From Novosphingobium sp. PP1Y (GTDB lineage: Bacteria; Pseudomonadota; Alphaproteobacteria; Sphingomonadales; Sphingomonadaceae): a stretch of 64,000 nucleotides of DNA. The notes below the pieces were generated by a model. That model made no database searches. It had not been told where the DNA came from and saw only the letters and a list, made by a program, of their open reading frames with translations. Below are positions 34,564 through 43,522 of this stretch, piece after piece (position 1 is the first letter of the stretch; the number at the start of each line of letters is the position of its first letter). The DNA lies in NCBI RefSeq assembly GCF_000253255.1, contig NC_015580.1, forward strand, positions 2,059,001-2,123,000. Direction: 5' to 3'. Made by a program: the position numbers and the translations under genes.

Positions 34564-34806
34564 CGGAGCGAGACCGCAAAGCGCGAGCCTGTTGCCCGAT
34601 GCCTTGGCCACTTTCGCGCCCTTTAGCAGGATGCGCAGGCCCGCGGAACTGACGTAGCTGACCTGCGACAGGTCGATCACGGTGGCCGGATTGCCCTCGA
34701 TCCGCGAAGGCAGACGGGTTTCGAGCAGCGGCGCGGTATTGCTGTCGAGCCGACCGGCAAGGGTCATCACCAGGGCCGGACCCTTGATTTCTTCGCTGAT
34801 TTCCAT
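34474..34806 (-). CDS. STAS-domain anti-sigma factor antagonist (RsbV/SpoIIAA-like)
   Basis: 110 residues. ALVMTLAGRLDSNTAPLLETRL, then VIDLSQVSYVSSAGLRILL, are the STAS strand-helix signature; the Ser pair in YVSSAGL is the expected phosphorylation site. It should bind the HATPase protein encoded divergently at 34932 and be reset by the SpoIIE phosphatase. The ATG at 34806 is preferred over an upstream one because the domain begins directly. The 3' end overlaps the sensor gene by 90 bases. Confidence 0.88.
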   Translation of the reverse strand: MEISEEIKGPALVMTLAGRLDSNTAPLLETRLPSRIEGNPATVIDLSQVSYVSSAGLRILLKGAKVAKASGNRLALCGLAPSVREVFDISGFTAIFAIEPDLVSALAAVG

Positions 34807-34931
34807 CGCCCTGTCTCCGCCCGTCTTCTCATCGTGTCCACGCACCTTATTGGAGAAGTTGTGAAATTTTTCCACTCGATTAAGCTGGCCGGGGCCGCAA
34901 TCGCGTGGCGCCGGTACGGGGATCGAGTGGC

Positions 34932-35351
34932 ATGGATTGCGATTACGAACGCACTCTCGCCAACGGAAGGGCAGGGTTCCCCTCGTTCCTCGAGGATATC
35001 GAAGCCTATCTGGAAAGCGCCGACCTGCCGCTCGATGTTCTGACCAAGGTCATGATCGTGTTCGACGAACTGGTCAGCAACATCCTCGAACACGGCAAGG
35101 AGCAGGATATGCCGCGCATAACCGCCTGCCTCAGGGTGGGGAACGGGGAAGTCGCGGTCGACCTTATCGATGATGGCAGGCCATTCGACCCCTTGTCGCT
35201 TGAGACGCCCGATACTTCGCTTTCCGTGGAGGAGCGCGAGATCGGCGGCCTTGGCATCCACATCGTGCGCCGGATCATGGACCGCGTGGAATATGCGCGC
35301 GAAGGCGAATGCAACAGGCTACGTTTCGCTAAGAAATTGCCCCTAGGGTAA
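34932..35351 (+). CDS. RsbW-like serine kinase / anti-sigma factor (HATPase_c)
   Basis: 139 residues of the GHKL ATPase fold: N-box FDELVSNILEHG, G1-box IDDGRPFDP and G2-box GGLGIHIVRRIMD. No histidine-phosphoacceptor domain is present, so it fits the RsbW/SpoIIAB group, which phosphorylates STAS partners and sequesters a sigma factor or other target. The target is unknown; no sigma gene lies in the window. ATG 34932 gives MDCDYERTL; an upstream in-frame start adds 9 codons. Confidence 0.88.
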   Translation: MDCDYERTLANGRAGFPSFLEDIEAYLESADLPLDVLTKVMIVFDELVSNILEHGKEQDMPRITACLRVGNGEVAVDLIDDGRPFDPLSLETPDTSLSVEEREIGGLGIHIVRRIMDRVEYAREGECNRLRFAKKLPLG

Positions 35352-35398
35352 CAGCCTCGAAGATCAGCAAAATTCAGCAGGCGTCAGGGGAAACGGCC

Positions 35399-35872
35399 TT
35401 GTTCATCCAGCCGCGGGGACATTCCAGTGCGAGTGAAGCCGGCGAAGATCGTCTTGTCGTCTGCGATTGCGAGACGCTGGGCCTGTGCGTGCGTGCGCTT
35501 GCCCCCTTTGCCGCGGGCGAGGTGCTCGACAGGTTCAACGGCGAAGTCAGCGCCGACCTGCTGCAGCACAGCCTGCAGGTCTCGCCGGGGATGCATGTCC
35601 ATGACACGCGATTCGTCGGCTACCTGTCCCACGGTTGCGAGCCCAATTGCCGGCTGGACATGGAGCGCTTCGAACTTGTCGCCCTTAGCGATATCGATGC
35701 TGGCGAAGTCCTGACCATCGACTATGCCGCGACGGAGGATGTTCTCTATCGGCAATTCGCATGCCATTGTGCCGCGCAGCGCTGCCGCGCGTGGATCACC
35801 GGGCGCGCCGAGAGTGCGAACGAGGAGGGCAGGCGAATTCTGGACGGGCAGGCCAAGCCGCTGAAGTCGTGA
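35399..35872 (+). CDS. SET-domain protein-lysine methyltransferase
   Basis: 157 residues. The SET core shows GYLSHGCEPNCRLD near 74-87 (the NHS-C-PN motif with Leu-Ser-His), LTIDYAATED with the catalytic Tyr near 109, and a post-SET zinc-type CHCAAQRC near 122-129. Such enzymes methylate protein lysines using SAM and are uncommon in bacteria. TTG 35399 follows AGGGG at a good distance and is the only start before the domain. The stop overlaps the GTG of the following decarboxylase gene (GTGA), suggesting linked function. Confidence 0.85.
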   Translation: MFIQPRGHSSASEAGEDRLVVCDCETLGLCVRALAPFAAGEVLDRFNGEVSADLLQHSLQVSPGMHVHDTRFVGYLSHGCEPNCRLDMERFELVALSDIDAGEVLTIDYAATEDVLYRQFACHCAAQRCRAWITGRAESANEEGRRILDGQAKPLKS

Positions 35873-37119
35873 CCGTGCCGCAGCAGGGCTCATCGGCCGG
35901 GACTGCGCCGTGGTGGGAGCGCCCAGACCTGCATTATCGCGGCGGGCGCCTGCACTTCGCGGGACATGATGTCGCCGCACTGGCCGGTGAGGGCGAGAGC
36001 GGGGGCGAGGAAGGGGGGGCGCTGTTTCTCTATTCGCTCGACCGCGTCGAAGCCAATCTCGATAGGGTGGTCGCTGCCCTTGGCGATATCGGCTGCGCCT
36101 TCACGGTCTATTACGCCATGAAGGCCAACCGCTTTGCGCCCCTGCTTGAGCGGCTCGCACAAAGCGGCAAATGCGGGGTCGACATCTGCTCTCCGGGTGA
36201 ACTGGATCATGCCCTGGCCTGCGGTTTTGCGCCCGGTCAGATCAGTTTCACCGGCACTGGCGTCACGCCGCGCGATCTGGAACGACTACTGTCCCATCCC
36301 GAGATCACGATCAATTGCGACACCATGGGCATGATCCGACGCATCGGTGAGCGCACGCCGGGCCGCGAGATCGGCATTCGCGTGAATCCCGGGCGCGGCA
36401 CCGGCTACGGCGATGCCGAGAAGCTGACTTATGCCGGGGGAAGAACGACCAAGTTCGGCATCTACCGCGAGCAGTGGGGCGAGGCGCTTGCCCTCGCGAA
36501 AAGCCATGGGCTGGCGATCACCTCGCTGCATTTTCATGTCGGCTGCGGATACCTGACCGATCAGCTGGAGAGCTGGGATCTGGCCGTCGCGGAGGCCTCT
36601 CGCTTCCTCGACGAAGTGCCGCAGGTGCGCACGGTCAACGTCGGTGGCGGGCTGGGGCTGCCCCATCGCTGCGGGGACAGGCCGCTCGATCTGGCGCAAT
36701 GGGCCGCGATCCTGCGCCGCCATTTTGCCGGACGCGGCCTGCGCATCGCCGTTGAGCCGGGGGACTACATTGCCAAGGATGCCGGGATGCTCGTGCTTCC
36801 CGTGACCGACGTCGAAATCAAGCGCGACACCCGGTTCGTCTTCGTCGGCGGGGGCTTCAATCTCCACCCGGAACCTGCTTTCTACGACCTGCCGTGCGAG
36901 CCGGTTCCCTGCCTGCTGCGCGGCGATGGATCGGCGCCGGGCGAGCGGGTGACGATTGCCGGCAATATCAACGAAGCGCTTGATATCTGGGCTGCCGACA
37001 CGCTCCTTCCGCCCGTTGAGGAGGGGGACTTCATCGCCTTCCTCAATGCCGGGGGATACGGCTCGGCGATGAGTTCCAACCACTGCATGCGCGGCGCCTT
37101 TACCGAACGCGCCCTGTAG
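35869..37119 (+). CDS. Group IV (alanine-racemase fold) PLP-dependent decarboxylase, LysA-like
   Basis: 416 residues. VYYAMKANRF near residue 85 holds the PLP Lys. HFHVGCGYL, VNVGGGLGLP, EPGDYIAKDAG and the C-terminal NAGGYGSAMSSNHCM complete the family pattern. Members decarboxylate diaminopimelate, ornithine, lysine or carboxylated polyamines. The MSSN ending is nearest the DAP-decarboxylase type, but the substrate is not certain. GTG 35869 overlaps the SET gene stop; a GTG six bases later is possible. It is probably not the main lysA. Confidence 0.75.
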   Translation: MTVPQQGSSAGTAPWWERPDLHYRGGRLHFAGHDVAALAGEGESGGEEGGALFLYSLDRVEANLDRVVAALGDIGCAFTVYYAMKANRFAPLLERLAQSGKCGVDICSPGELDHALACGFAPGQISFTGTGVTPRDLERLLSHPEITINCDTMGMIRRIGERTPGREIGIRVNPGRGTGYGDAEKLTYAGGRTTKFGIYREQWGEALALAKSHGLAITSLHFHVGCGYLTDQLESWDLAVAEASRFLDEVPQVRTVNVGGGLGLPHRCGDRPLDLAQWAAILRRHFAGRGLRIAVEPGDYIAKDAGMLVLPVTDVEIKRDTRFVFVGGGFNLHPEPAFYDLPCEPVPCLLRGDGSAPGERVTIAGNINEALDIWAADTLLPPVEEGDFIAFLNAGGYGSAMSSNHCMRGAFTERAL

Positions 37120-37199
37120 GCTGCGCGCCGCGCCTGGGCCGCGCGATTGCCGCAAACTTGCGATGGGCACTGCGAAATCGGGGTGTTATCAGCACCTTC

Positions 37200-37219
37200 G
37201 AATCGGTTCTTGCCGATTC
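37200..37219. other. Hairpin 5' of the first cobalamin riboswitch
   Basis: GAATCGG and CCGATTC arms surround a 6-base loop, ending 5 bases before the aptamer. It may be a terminator of the decarboxylase gene or part of the leader fold. Confidence 0.4.
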
Positions 37220-37224
37220 CCATT

Positions 37225-37459
37225 GATCGCGCCGGTGCCTCGTAAAAGGGGCTTAATCGGGAATGCGGTGCGGGGAAGGGATTGCCTTTCCCAAGTCCGC
37301 GGCTGTCCCTGCAACTGTAAGCGGATAGCGCGATGCACAGGGCTTTTCATGCGCCATGGGCGCCTGGGAAGCAGCCACTGGGCCGAATGCGGCATGCCGC
37401 GAAGGGCCTGGGAAGGCGTGCATCAAGCTGTGACCCGCGAGCCAGGAGACCTGCCGGCG
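37225..37459 (+). promoter_or_regulatory. Cobalamin riboswitch 1 (before the Co/Ni importer)
   Basis: The aptamer shows the standard blocks in order: GCCGGTGCC, AAAAGGGGCTTAATCGGGAA, CCGCGGCTGTCCCTGCAACT followed by GTAAGCGG, CCACTG, GGGAAGGCG, GACCCGCGAGCC and the B12 box GCCAGGAGACCTGCC at 37441-37455. It belongs to the adenosyl/aquocobalamin-type switch that turns genes off when B12 is plentiful. It controls the NiCoT transporter gene. Confidence 0.95.
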
Positions 37460-37463
37460 TCTG

Positions 37464-37521
37464 GTCGCTCTTGCCCTGGTCCAGGGGATGGCCGCGGCAC
37501 GGTGAACTCCGTCTGAGCGAC
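37464..37521 (+). promoter_or_regulatory. Structured expression-platform candidate of riboswitch 1
   Basis: GTCGCTC at 37464 pairs with GAGCGAC ending 37521. Inside are CCCTGG/CCAGGG and ACGG/CCGT stems. The same arrangement follows riboswitch 2, with a compatible G-U change in the CCTGG stem. Confidence 0.6.
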
Positions 37522-37654
37522 GAACCTGCGGTCGGGGCCGCAGCGGAGCGGCGTGTCGACCGGCCCTGGCGTCCGGTTGCCTGCGCCTTCCGGCCGTTCG
37601 CCAGAGCGGTTCGTCCCGGCCTTGTCGCAAGACGCCGGAGGACGATTTCGCATC

Positions 37655-38701
<1,047 letters not shown>

Positions 38702-38753
38702 GAAGCGGTCCTTAGGCGATTGGCTTGGCGGTCGATCTGTTCTAGGGCCTCGC

Positions 38754-38784
38754 TTCGAAGCACGGATCGATTCTGTGCTTCGAA
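38754..38784. terminator. Inverted repeat between the transporter gene and riboswitch 2
   Basis: TTCGAAGCAC and GTGCTTCGAA (10-bp arms, 11-base loop) end one base before the second aptamer. It may terminate the transporter transcript. No long T-run is seen. Confidence 0.45.
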
Positions 38785-38785
38785 T

Positions 38786-39001
38786 GATCGCGCCGGTGCC
38801 CCGAAAGGGGCTTAATCGGGAATGCGGTGCGGGAAGGTCTCTCCTTCCCAAAACCGCGGCTGTCCCTGCAACTGTGAGCGGATAGCGAGATGCACACGGT
38901 TCCCTTCCTCACGCGAAGGGCCGGCCACTGGATGAAGCCGCAAGGCGATCCGGGAAGGCGTGCATCAAGCAGTGACCCGCAAGCCAGGAGACCTGCCGGC
39001 G
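38786..39001 (+). promoter_or_regulatory. Cobalamin riboswitch 2 (before cobW-cob operon)
   Basis: The same ordered blocks as switch 1 are present: GCCGGTGCC, AAAGGGGCTTAATCGGGAA, CCGCGGCTGTCCCTGCAACT followed by GTGAGCGG, CCACTG, GGGAAGGCG, GACCCGCAAGCC and the B12 box at 38983-38997. It should repress the cob operon when the vitamin is plentiful. Large parts are identical to switch 1, pointing to a local duplication. Confidence 0.95.
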
Positions 39002-39006
39002 CACCG

Positions 39007-39066
39007 GTCGCTCTTGCCTTGATCCAGGGGATGGTCACGGCACGGTAATTCTTCCGTCTGAGCGAC
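39007..39066 (+). promoter_or_regulatory. Structured expression-platform candidate of riboswitch 2
   Basis: GTCGCTC at 39007 pairs with GAGCGAC ending 39066; inner ACGG/CCGT and CCTTG/CAGGG stems are kept. The start codon lies 132 bases later, almost the same as after switch 1. Confidence 0.6.
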
Positions 39067-39198
39067 GAAGCTGTGCGGCTGGGGCTGCACGAACGCGCGG
39101 TAACGGGTGCCTTTTCGCGCCCGCCCGTCGCCGCGCGTCGGTCGGATTCGCTCCCGGCAAGCCCCGCCGTTGTCGCCATGGCGCGTGGGGAATTGCCG

Positions 39199-40236
39199 AT
39201 GCCTGACCTGTCCAAGGTCCCTGTAACGATCATCACCGGTTTTCTGGGCGCGGGTAAGACCACGCTCATCAGCCATCTCATCCGCAATGCCGGCGGTCGC
39301 CGCCTGGCGGTCGTCGTCAATGAATTCGGCACGCTGGGCGTCGATGGAGATATCCTGAAGTCGTGCGCCATCCCCGACTGCCCGGCAGAGAACGTCGTCG
39401 AACTGGCCAATGGCTGCATCTGCTGCACCGTCGCCGACGACTTCATCCCCACTGTCGAGAAGCTGCTGGCGCTCGAACCCCGGCCCGATCACATCCTGAT
39501 CGAAACTTCGGGTCTCGCGCTGCCCAAGCCGCTGCTCAAGGCTTTCGACTGGCCCGCGATCCGCAGCCGCATCACTGTCGACGGGGTGCTTGCCCTTGCC
39601 GACGCTGAGGCCGTGGCCGAGGGCCGGTTCGCACCCGATCTCGCCGCACTCGAGGCGCAGCGCGCGGCCGACCCGGAAATCGATCACGAGACGCCGCTGT
39701 CCGAAGTCTTCGAGGACCAGCTCGCCTGCGCCGACATGGTGCTGCTGACCAAGGCCGACCTTGCCGGCGCCGAGGGCCTTGCCCGCGCGCGTGAAGTCAT
39801 CGCCGCCGAAGCCCCGCGCCCGGTCCCGGTCATCGAACTGAGCGAGGGCGTCGTCGATCCGCGTGTGATCCTTGGCCTTGGCGCTGCTGCCGAGGACGAC
39901 ATTGCCGCGCGTCCCTCGCACCACGATGGCGAGGACGATCACGAGCACGAGGATTTCGACAGCGCCGTCATCGAACTGGGCGAAATCGCCGATCCCGCTG
40001 CTCTCACCGCACGCATCGAAACACTGGCGAGCGATCACCGGGTGCTGCGGGTGAAGGGCTATGTCGCGGTAGCCGGCAAGCCGATGCGCATGCTGGTGCA
40101 GGCGGTCGGCGCGCGGGTACGCAGCCACTACGACCGCCCCTGGCGCCCCGGTGAAGCGCGCCTCACGTCGCTGGTCGCCATTGCCGAGCACGATCACCTC
40201 GATCCCGCTGCGATAAGGGCCGTGCTGCAGGGCTGA
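39199..40236 (+). CDS. cobW: CobW-family GTPase metallochaperone
   Basis: 345 residues of the G3E GTPase family. Walker A GFLGAGKTT is near residue 14, the metal-binding GCICCTVAD (Cys-x-Cys-Cys) near 72-80, LTKADL is the base-recognition motif and a His/Asp-rich loop (HHDGEDDHEHED) near 235-246 may hold metal. The C-terminal CobW_C domain begins about 270. It is thought to deliver cobalt to the CobNST chelatase. ATG 39199 follows GGGGA; an ATG 7 codons earlier is possible. cobN starts 8 bases after its stop. Confidence 0.93.
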   Translation: MPDLSKVPVTIITGFLGAGKTTLISHLIRNAGGRRLAVVVNEFGTLGVDGDILKSCAIPDCPAENVVELANGCICCTVADDFIPTVEKLLALEPRPDHILIETSGLALPKPLLKAFDWPAIRSRITVDGVLALADAEAVAEGRFAPDLAALEAQRAADPEIDHETPLSEVFEDQLACADMVLLTKADLAGAEGLARAREVIAAEAPRPVPVIELSEGVVDPRVILGLGAAAEDDIAARPSHHDGEDDHEHEDFDSAVIELGEIADPAALTARIETLASDHRVLRVKGYVAVAGKPMRMLVQAVGARVRSHYDRPWRPGEARLTSLVAIAEHDHLDPAAIRAVLQG

Positions 40237-40243
40237 GGCCGCG

Positions 40244-43200
40244 ATGCACGTCATCTTCCGCGAGACCCACGGGATCGAGGAAGCCTCCGTTCCGCAGGAT
40301 CTGGGGCAGGCTCCGGCCGATCTCGTGGTGCTGTCGTTTTCGGACAGCGACCTCGGCGCTTTCGCTGCCGGGTGGCGCAGCGCGCGCGATGCGGGGGACA
40401 GTCCGCCCTCGCTGCGCCTCGCCAATCTTGCGGCACTGACGCATCCCTTGTCGGTCGACACCTATGTCGAGCGCACGCTGGCATGTGCGAAGGCGATCCT
40501 GGTACGGATCATCGGCGGGCTTCCCTACTGGACTTACGGCCTGCAGCAGGTGGAGGCGCTGGCGCGTTCGCGCGGGATCGCGCTGGCCGTGCTGCCCGCA
40601 GACGGGCGCGAGGACGAAAGGCTCGATGCCGTCTCGACCGTTCCGGTTTCCACGCTGCGCGAACTGACCCGCCTTTGCGATATCGGCGGCGCGGTTGCGG
40701 CGCGGGCAGCTCTTTCACGGCTCGCGCAAGCGGGCGGCCTGCTGGCGGACGGCAAGACGGGTTGCGAAGTCCGGGCTATTCAGGCGCTGCCGACTGCCGG
40801 GGCCTGGCTTCCAGGTGAAGACACGGCCTGTCCGGCGGCCTTTGCCCTGACAGCATCCCGCCCGCGCGTGCTTCTCACGTTCTATCGATCCTATCTCAGC
40901 TCCGCCGATCTCGATCCTTTCGAGGCACTCCACGCGGCCTTGCGCGCACGCGGTTTCGATGTGCTGGGCCTTTACGTGCCCTCGCTGAAGGCCCCTGAAG
41001 TTCGCGGCTGGGTGGATCGCTGGGTGCGGGCGCTGCAGCCCGCGGCGGTGATCAATGCGACCGCTTTTTCCGCGCGTGACGATGAAGGCGCGACGCCGCT
41101 CGACGGCGCCGGTGTCCCGGTGTTCCAGGTCGCGCTGGCGACGAGCGGGCGGCAAGCCTGGCAGGATGCCTCGCGCGGTCTGTCGCCGGCCGATCTCGCC
41201 ATGCATGTCGTGCTTCCCGAAGTCGACGGCCGCATCTTTGCAGGCGTGGCCAGCTTCAAGGAAGCCGCCGCGCGCGACGATGCCCTTGAATTTTCGCGCA
41301 GTGCCCACCGCGCCGAGCCATCGCGTATCGAAGCGATTGCCGCGCGCGTCGCGGGGTGGATCGCGCTGGGCCGGAAACCCGCGGCAGAGCGGCGCCTTGC
41401 GATGGTTCTCTCGACCTATCCGGGCAAGGGCTACCAGATGGCCCACGCCGTCGGGCTGGATGCACTGGCCTCCGCCGATGCGATCCTCGCCGATCTGGCG
41501 CAGGCCGGTTACGCGGTCGAATGCGGCCATGACCTTGTGGCGGGCCTTGGCGAAGCAACCGCCAGTTGGCCGCTCGGCGCCTATCGCGCCGCTCTGGCCC
41601 GCTTGCCTGCAGCGCTGCAGGCCGATCTGGCCGAGGCCTGGGGAGACGCCGAAAGGGACCCCGCCGTTGCCGACGGCGCCTTTCATTTTCGCGTCGTGGA
41701 GCTTGGCCATGTCCTGGTCGCCCTGCAGCCCGAGCGCGGCTGGTCTGCCGAGCGTGACGAGGATTACCACGATGTCTCGCGTTGCCCGCGTCATGGCTAT
41801 GTTGCCTTCTATCTCTGGCTGCACGAGCGCCGGGTCGATGCGCTCGTCCATCTCGGCGCGCACGGAACGCTTGAGTGGCTGCCGGGTAAATCGGTGGCGC
41901 TTGGCGATGCCTGTTGGCCCGAGGCGCTGACCGGCGCCCTGCCTGTCATCTATCCATTCATCGTCAACGATCCCGGCGAGGCGGCGCAGGCCAAGCGCCG
42001 GATCGGAGCCGTCACGCTGGGACACGCACCGCCGCCGCTGGCTCCCGCGCAGCAAGGCGCAGGACTGACGCGCCTCGAAGCGCTGCTGGACGAGTTTTCC
42101 AACGCCGACGGGCTCGATCCGGCGCGGCGTGACAGGCTGCAATCGGCCATCCGCGAGGAAGCGCAGGCGCTGGGGCTGGAGGCTGAACTCGGCCTCGACG
42201 GCGCGACCTCGCTGGTCGAGGCGATCACCCGCATCGACCGCTTCGTGTGCGACGTGAAGGAGAGCCAGTTCGGCGAGGGCCTGCATGTCTACGGCCGCGG
42301 CGAGCAGGGCGAGGCGGAGCGCAGCGGACTGCTGGCCGCACTGGCCGGACGGCGCGTGGCGGCGGGGCCATCCGGTTCGCCATGGCGCGGGCGCTCCGAT
42401 GTCCTGCCGACCGGGCGTAACCTCTTCGCGGTCGATCCGCGCGCGGTGCCTTCGCGCACGGCCCATGCGCAAGGCGTGGTCCTCGCCGAGGAACTGGTCC
42501 GCCGGCACCTGCAGGACCATGGCGACTATCCGCGCGGTCTGGTGGTCGACCTGTGGGGCTCGGCGACGATGCGCACGGCGGGCGAGGAGTTCGCCATGGC
42601 CCTGCACCTGCTTGGCGCAAAGCCGGTGTGGGACAATGCGTCCGAACGCGTGACCGGAGTGGAAATCCTGCCGCTGGCCATGCTCGACCGGCCCCGCATT
42701 GACGTGACGCTGCGCGTCTCGGGTCTGTTCCGCGATGCGTTTCCGGTCCTTGCCTCCCTGTTCGGGATGGCGGTGCGCGCACTGAGCGAGAGGGACGAGA
42801 CGCCGGAGTGGAATCCTTTCGCCGGCAGGGCCGCAGCCCCGCGCGTCTATGGCCCGCGTCCCGGGCGCTATGGTCTCGGTCTGCGCGATACGGCCGAGAC
42901 TTATACCGACGAAGCGCGCCGGGCTGCCGGTGAAGCCTGGCTTGCGGCGTCCGACCATGCGCTCGACGGGCAGGACGAGGCGCCCGATCCTGCGGGTTTG
43001 CGTGAGCGCGTCGCCGGGGCTGACGCTTTCGTGCACCTGCAGGACCTGCCCGAGACCGACCTGCTGCTTGCGGCCGACTATGCCGCGCACGAGGCGGGAT
43101 TTGCCGCAGCGCAATCGGTTACCGGCGGCAAGGCGGCGCTCTACCACCTCGACATTCGCGATCCCGCCCGGCCGCATGCCCGGACCTTGAGCGAGGAGAT

Positions 43201-43522
43201 TGCGCGTGTCGTGCGGGCAAGGGCGGCCAATCCGCGCTGGGTTGCCGGGATGATGCGCCACGGCTTTCGCGGGGCTGCCGAACTGGCCGCGACGCTCGAT
43301 CACCTTGGCGCCTTCGCGCATCTCGCCGCTTCGGTGCCGCCGCAGCTGTTCGATCTCTATCACGACGCGACGCTCGGCGAGCCGGAAGTGCGGGCGTTCA
43401 TGGCGCGCGAAAATCCCGAAGCGCTCGCAGCCATGGAAGCCCGCTTCGGCGCGCTTCATGCCGCTGGCCTGTGGCGGACGCGGCGCAACTCGATCCTTGC
43501 CAGCCTGGGAGGCGGGCAATGA
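40244..43522 (+). CDS. cobN: Cobaltochelatase subunit CobN
   Basis: 1092 residues, the large subunit of the ATP-dependent aerobic cobaltochelatase, which inserts cobalt into hydrogenobyrinate a,c-diamide. Family marks include HLGAHGTLEWLPGKSVAL near 543-560, RNLFAVDPRAVPS and LVVDLWGSATMRTAGEEFAMAL. CobS and CobT are not in this window. It is somewhat shorter than the well-studied Pseudomonas denitrificans protein. The cobG start overlaps its stop (ATGA). Confidence 0.95.
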   Translation: MHVIFRETHGIEEASVPQDLGQAPADLVVLSFSDSDLGAFAAGWRSARDAGDSPPSLRLANLAALTHPLSVDTYVERTLACAKAILVRIIGGLPYWTYGLQQVEALARSRGIALAVLPADGREDERLDAVSTVPVSTLRELTRLCDIGGAVAARAALSRLAQAGGLLADGKTGCEVRAIQALPTAGAWLPGEDTACPAAFALTASRPRVLLTFYRSYLSSADLDPFEALHAALRARGFDVLGLYVPSLKAPEVRGWVDRWVRALQPAAVINATAFSARDDEGATPLDGAGVPVFQVALATSGRQAWQDASRGLSPADLAMHVVLPEVDGRIFAGVASFKEAAARDDALEFSRSAHRAEPSRIEAIAARVAGWIALGRKPAAERRLAMVLSTYPGKGYQMAHAVGLDALASADAILADLAQAGYAVECGHDLVAGLGEATASWPLGAYRAALARLPAALQADLAEAWGDAERDPAVADGAFHFRVVELGHVLVALQPERGWSAERDEDYHDVSRCPRHGYVAFYLWLHERRVDALVHLGAHGTLEWLPGKSVALGDACWPEALTGALPVIYPFIVNDPGEAAQAKRRIGAVTLGHAPPPLAPAQQGAGLTRLEALLDEFSNADGLDPARRDRLQSAIREEAQALGLEAELGLDGATSLVEAITRIDRFVCDVKESQFGEGLHVYGRGEQGEAERSGLLAALAGRRVAAGPSGSPWRGRSDVLPTGRNLFAVDPRAVPSRTAHAQGVVLAEELVRRHLQDHGDYPRGLVVDLWGSATMRTAGEEFAMALHLLGAKPVWDNASERVTGVEILPLAMLDRPRIDVTLRVSGLFRDAFPVLASLFGMAVRALSERDETPEWNPFAGRAAAPRVYGPRPGRYGLGLRDTAETYTDEARRAAGEAWLAASDHALDGQDEAPDPAGLRERVAGADAFVHLQDLPETDLLLAADYAAHEAGFAAAQSVTGGKAALYHLDIRDPARPHARTLSEEIARVVRARAANPRWVAGMMRHGFRGAAELAATLDHLGAFAHLAASVPPQLFDLYHDATLGEPEVRAFMARENPEALAAMEARFGALHAAGLWRTRRNSILASLGGGQ

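Noticed and set aside
40715..43519. A 934-codon open frame on the minus strand opposite cobN
   Set aside because: Its composition is that of the third-position GC shadow of cobN. No domain is recognisable, and cobN on the other strand is certain.
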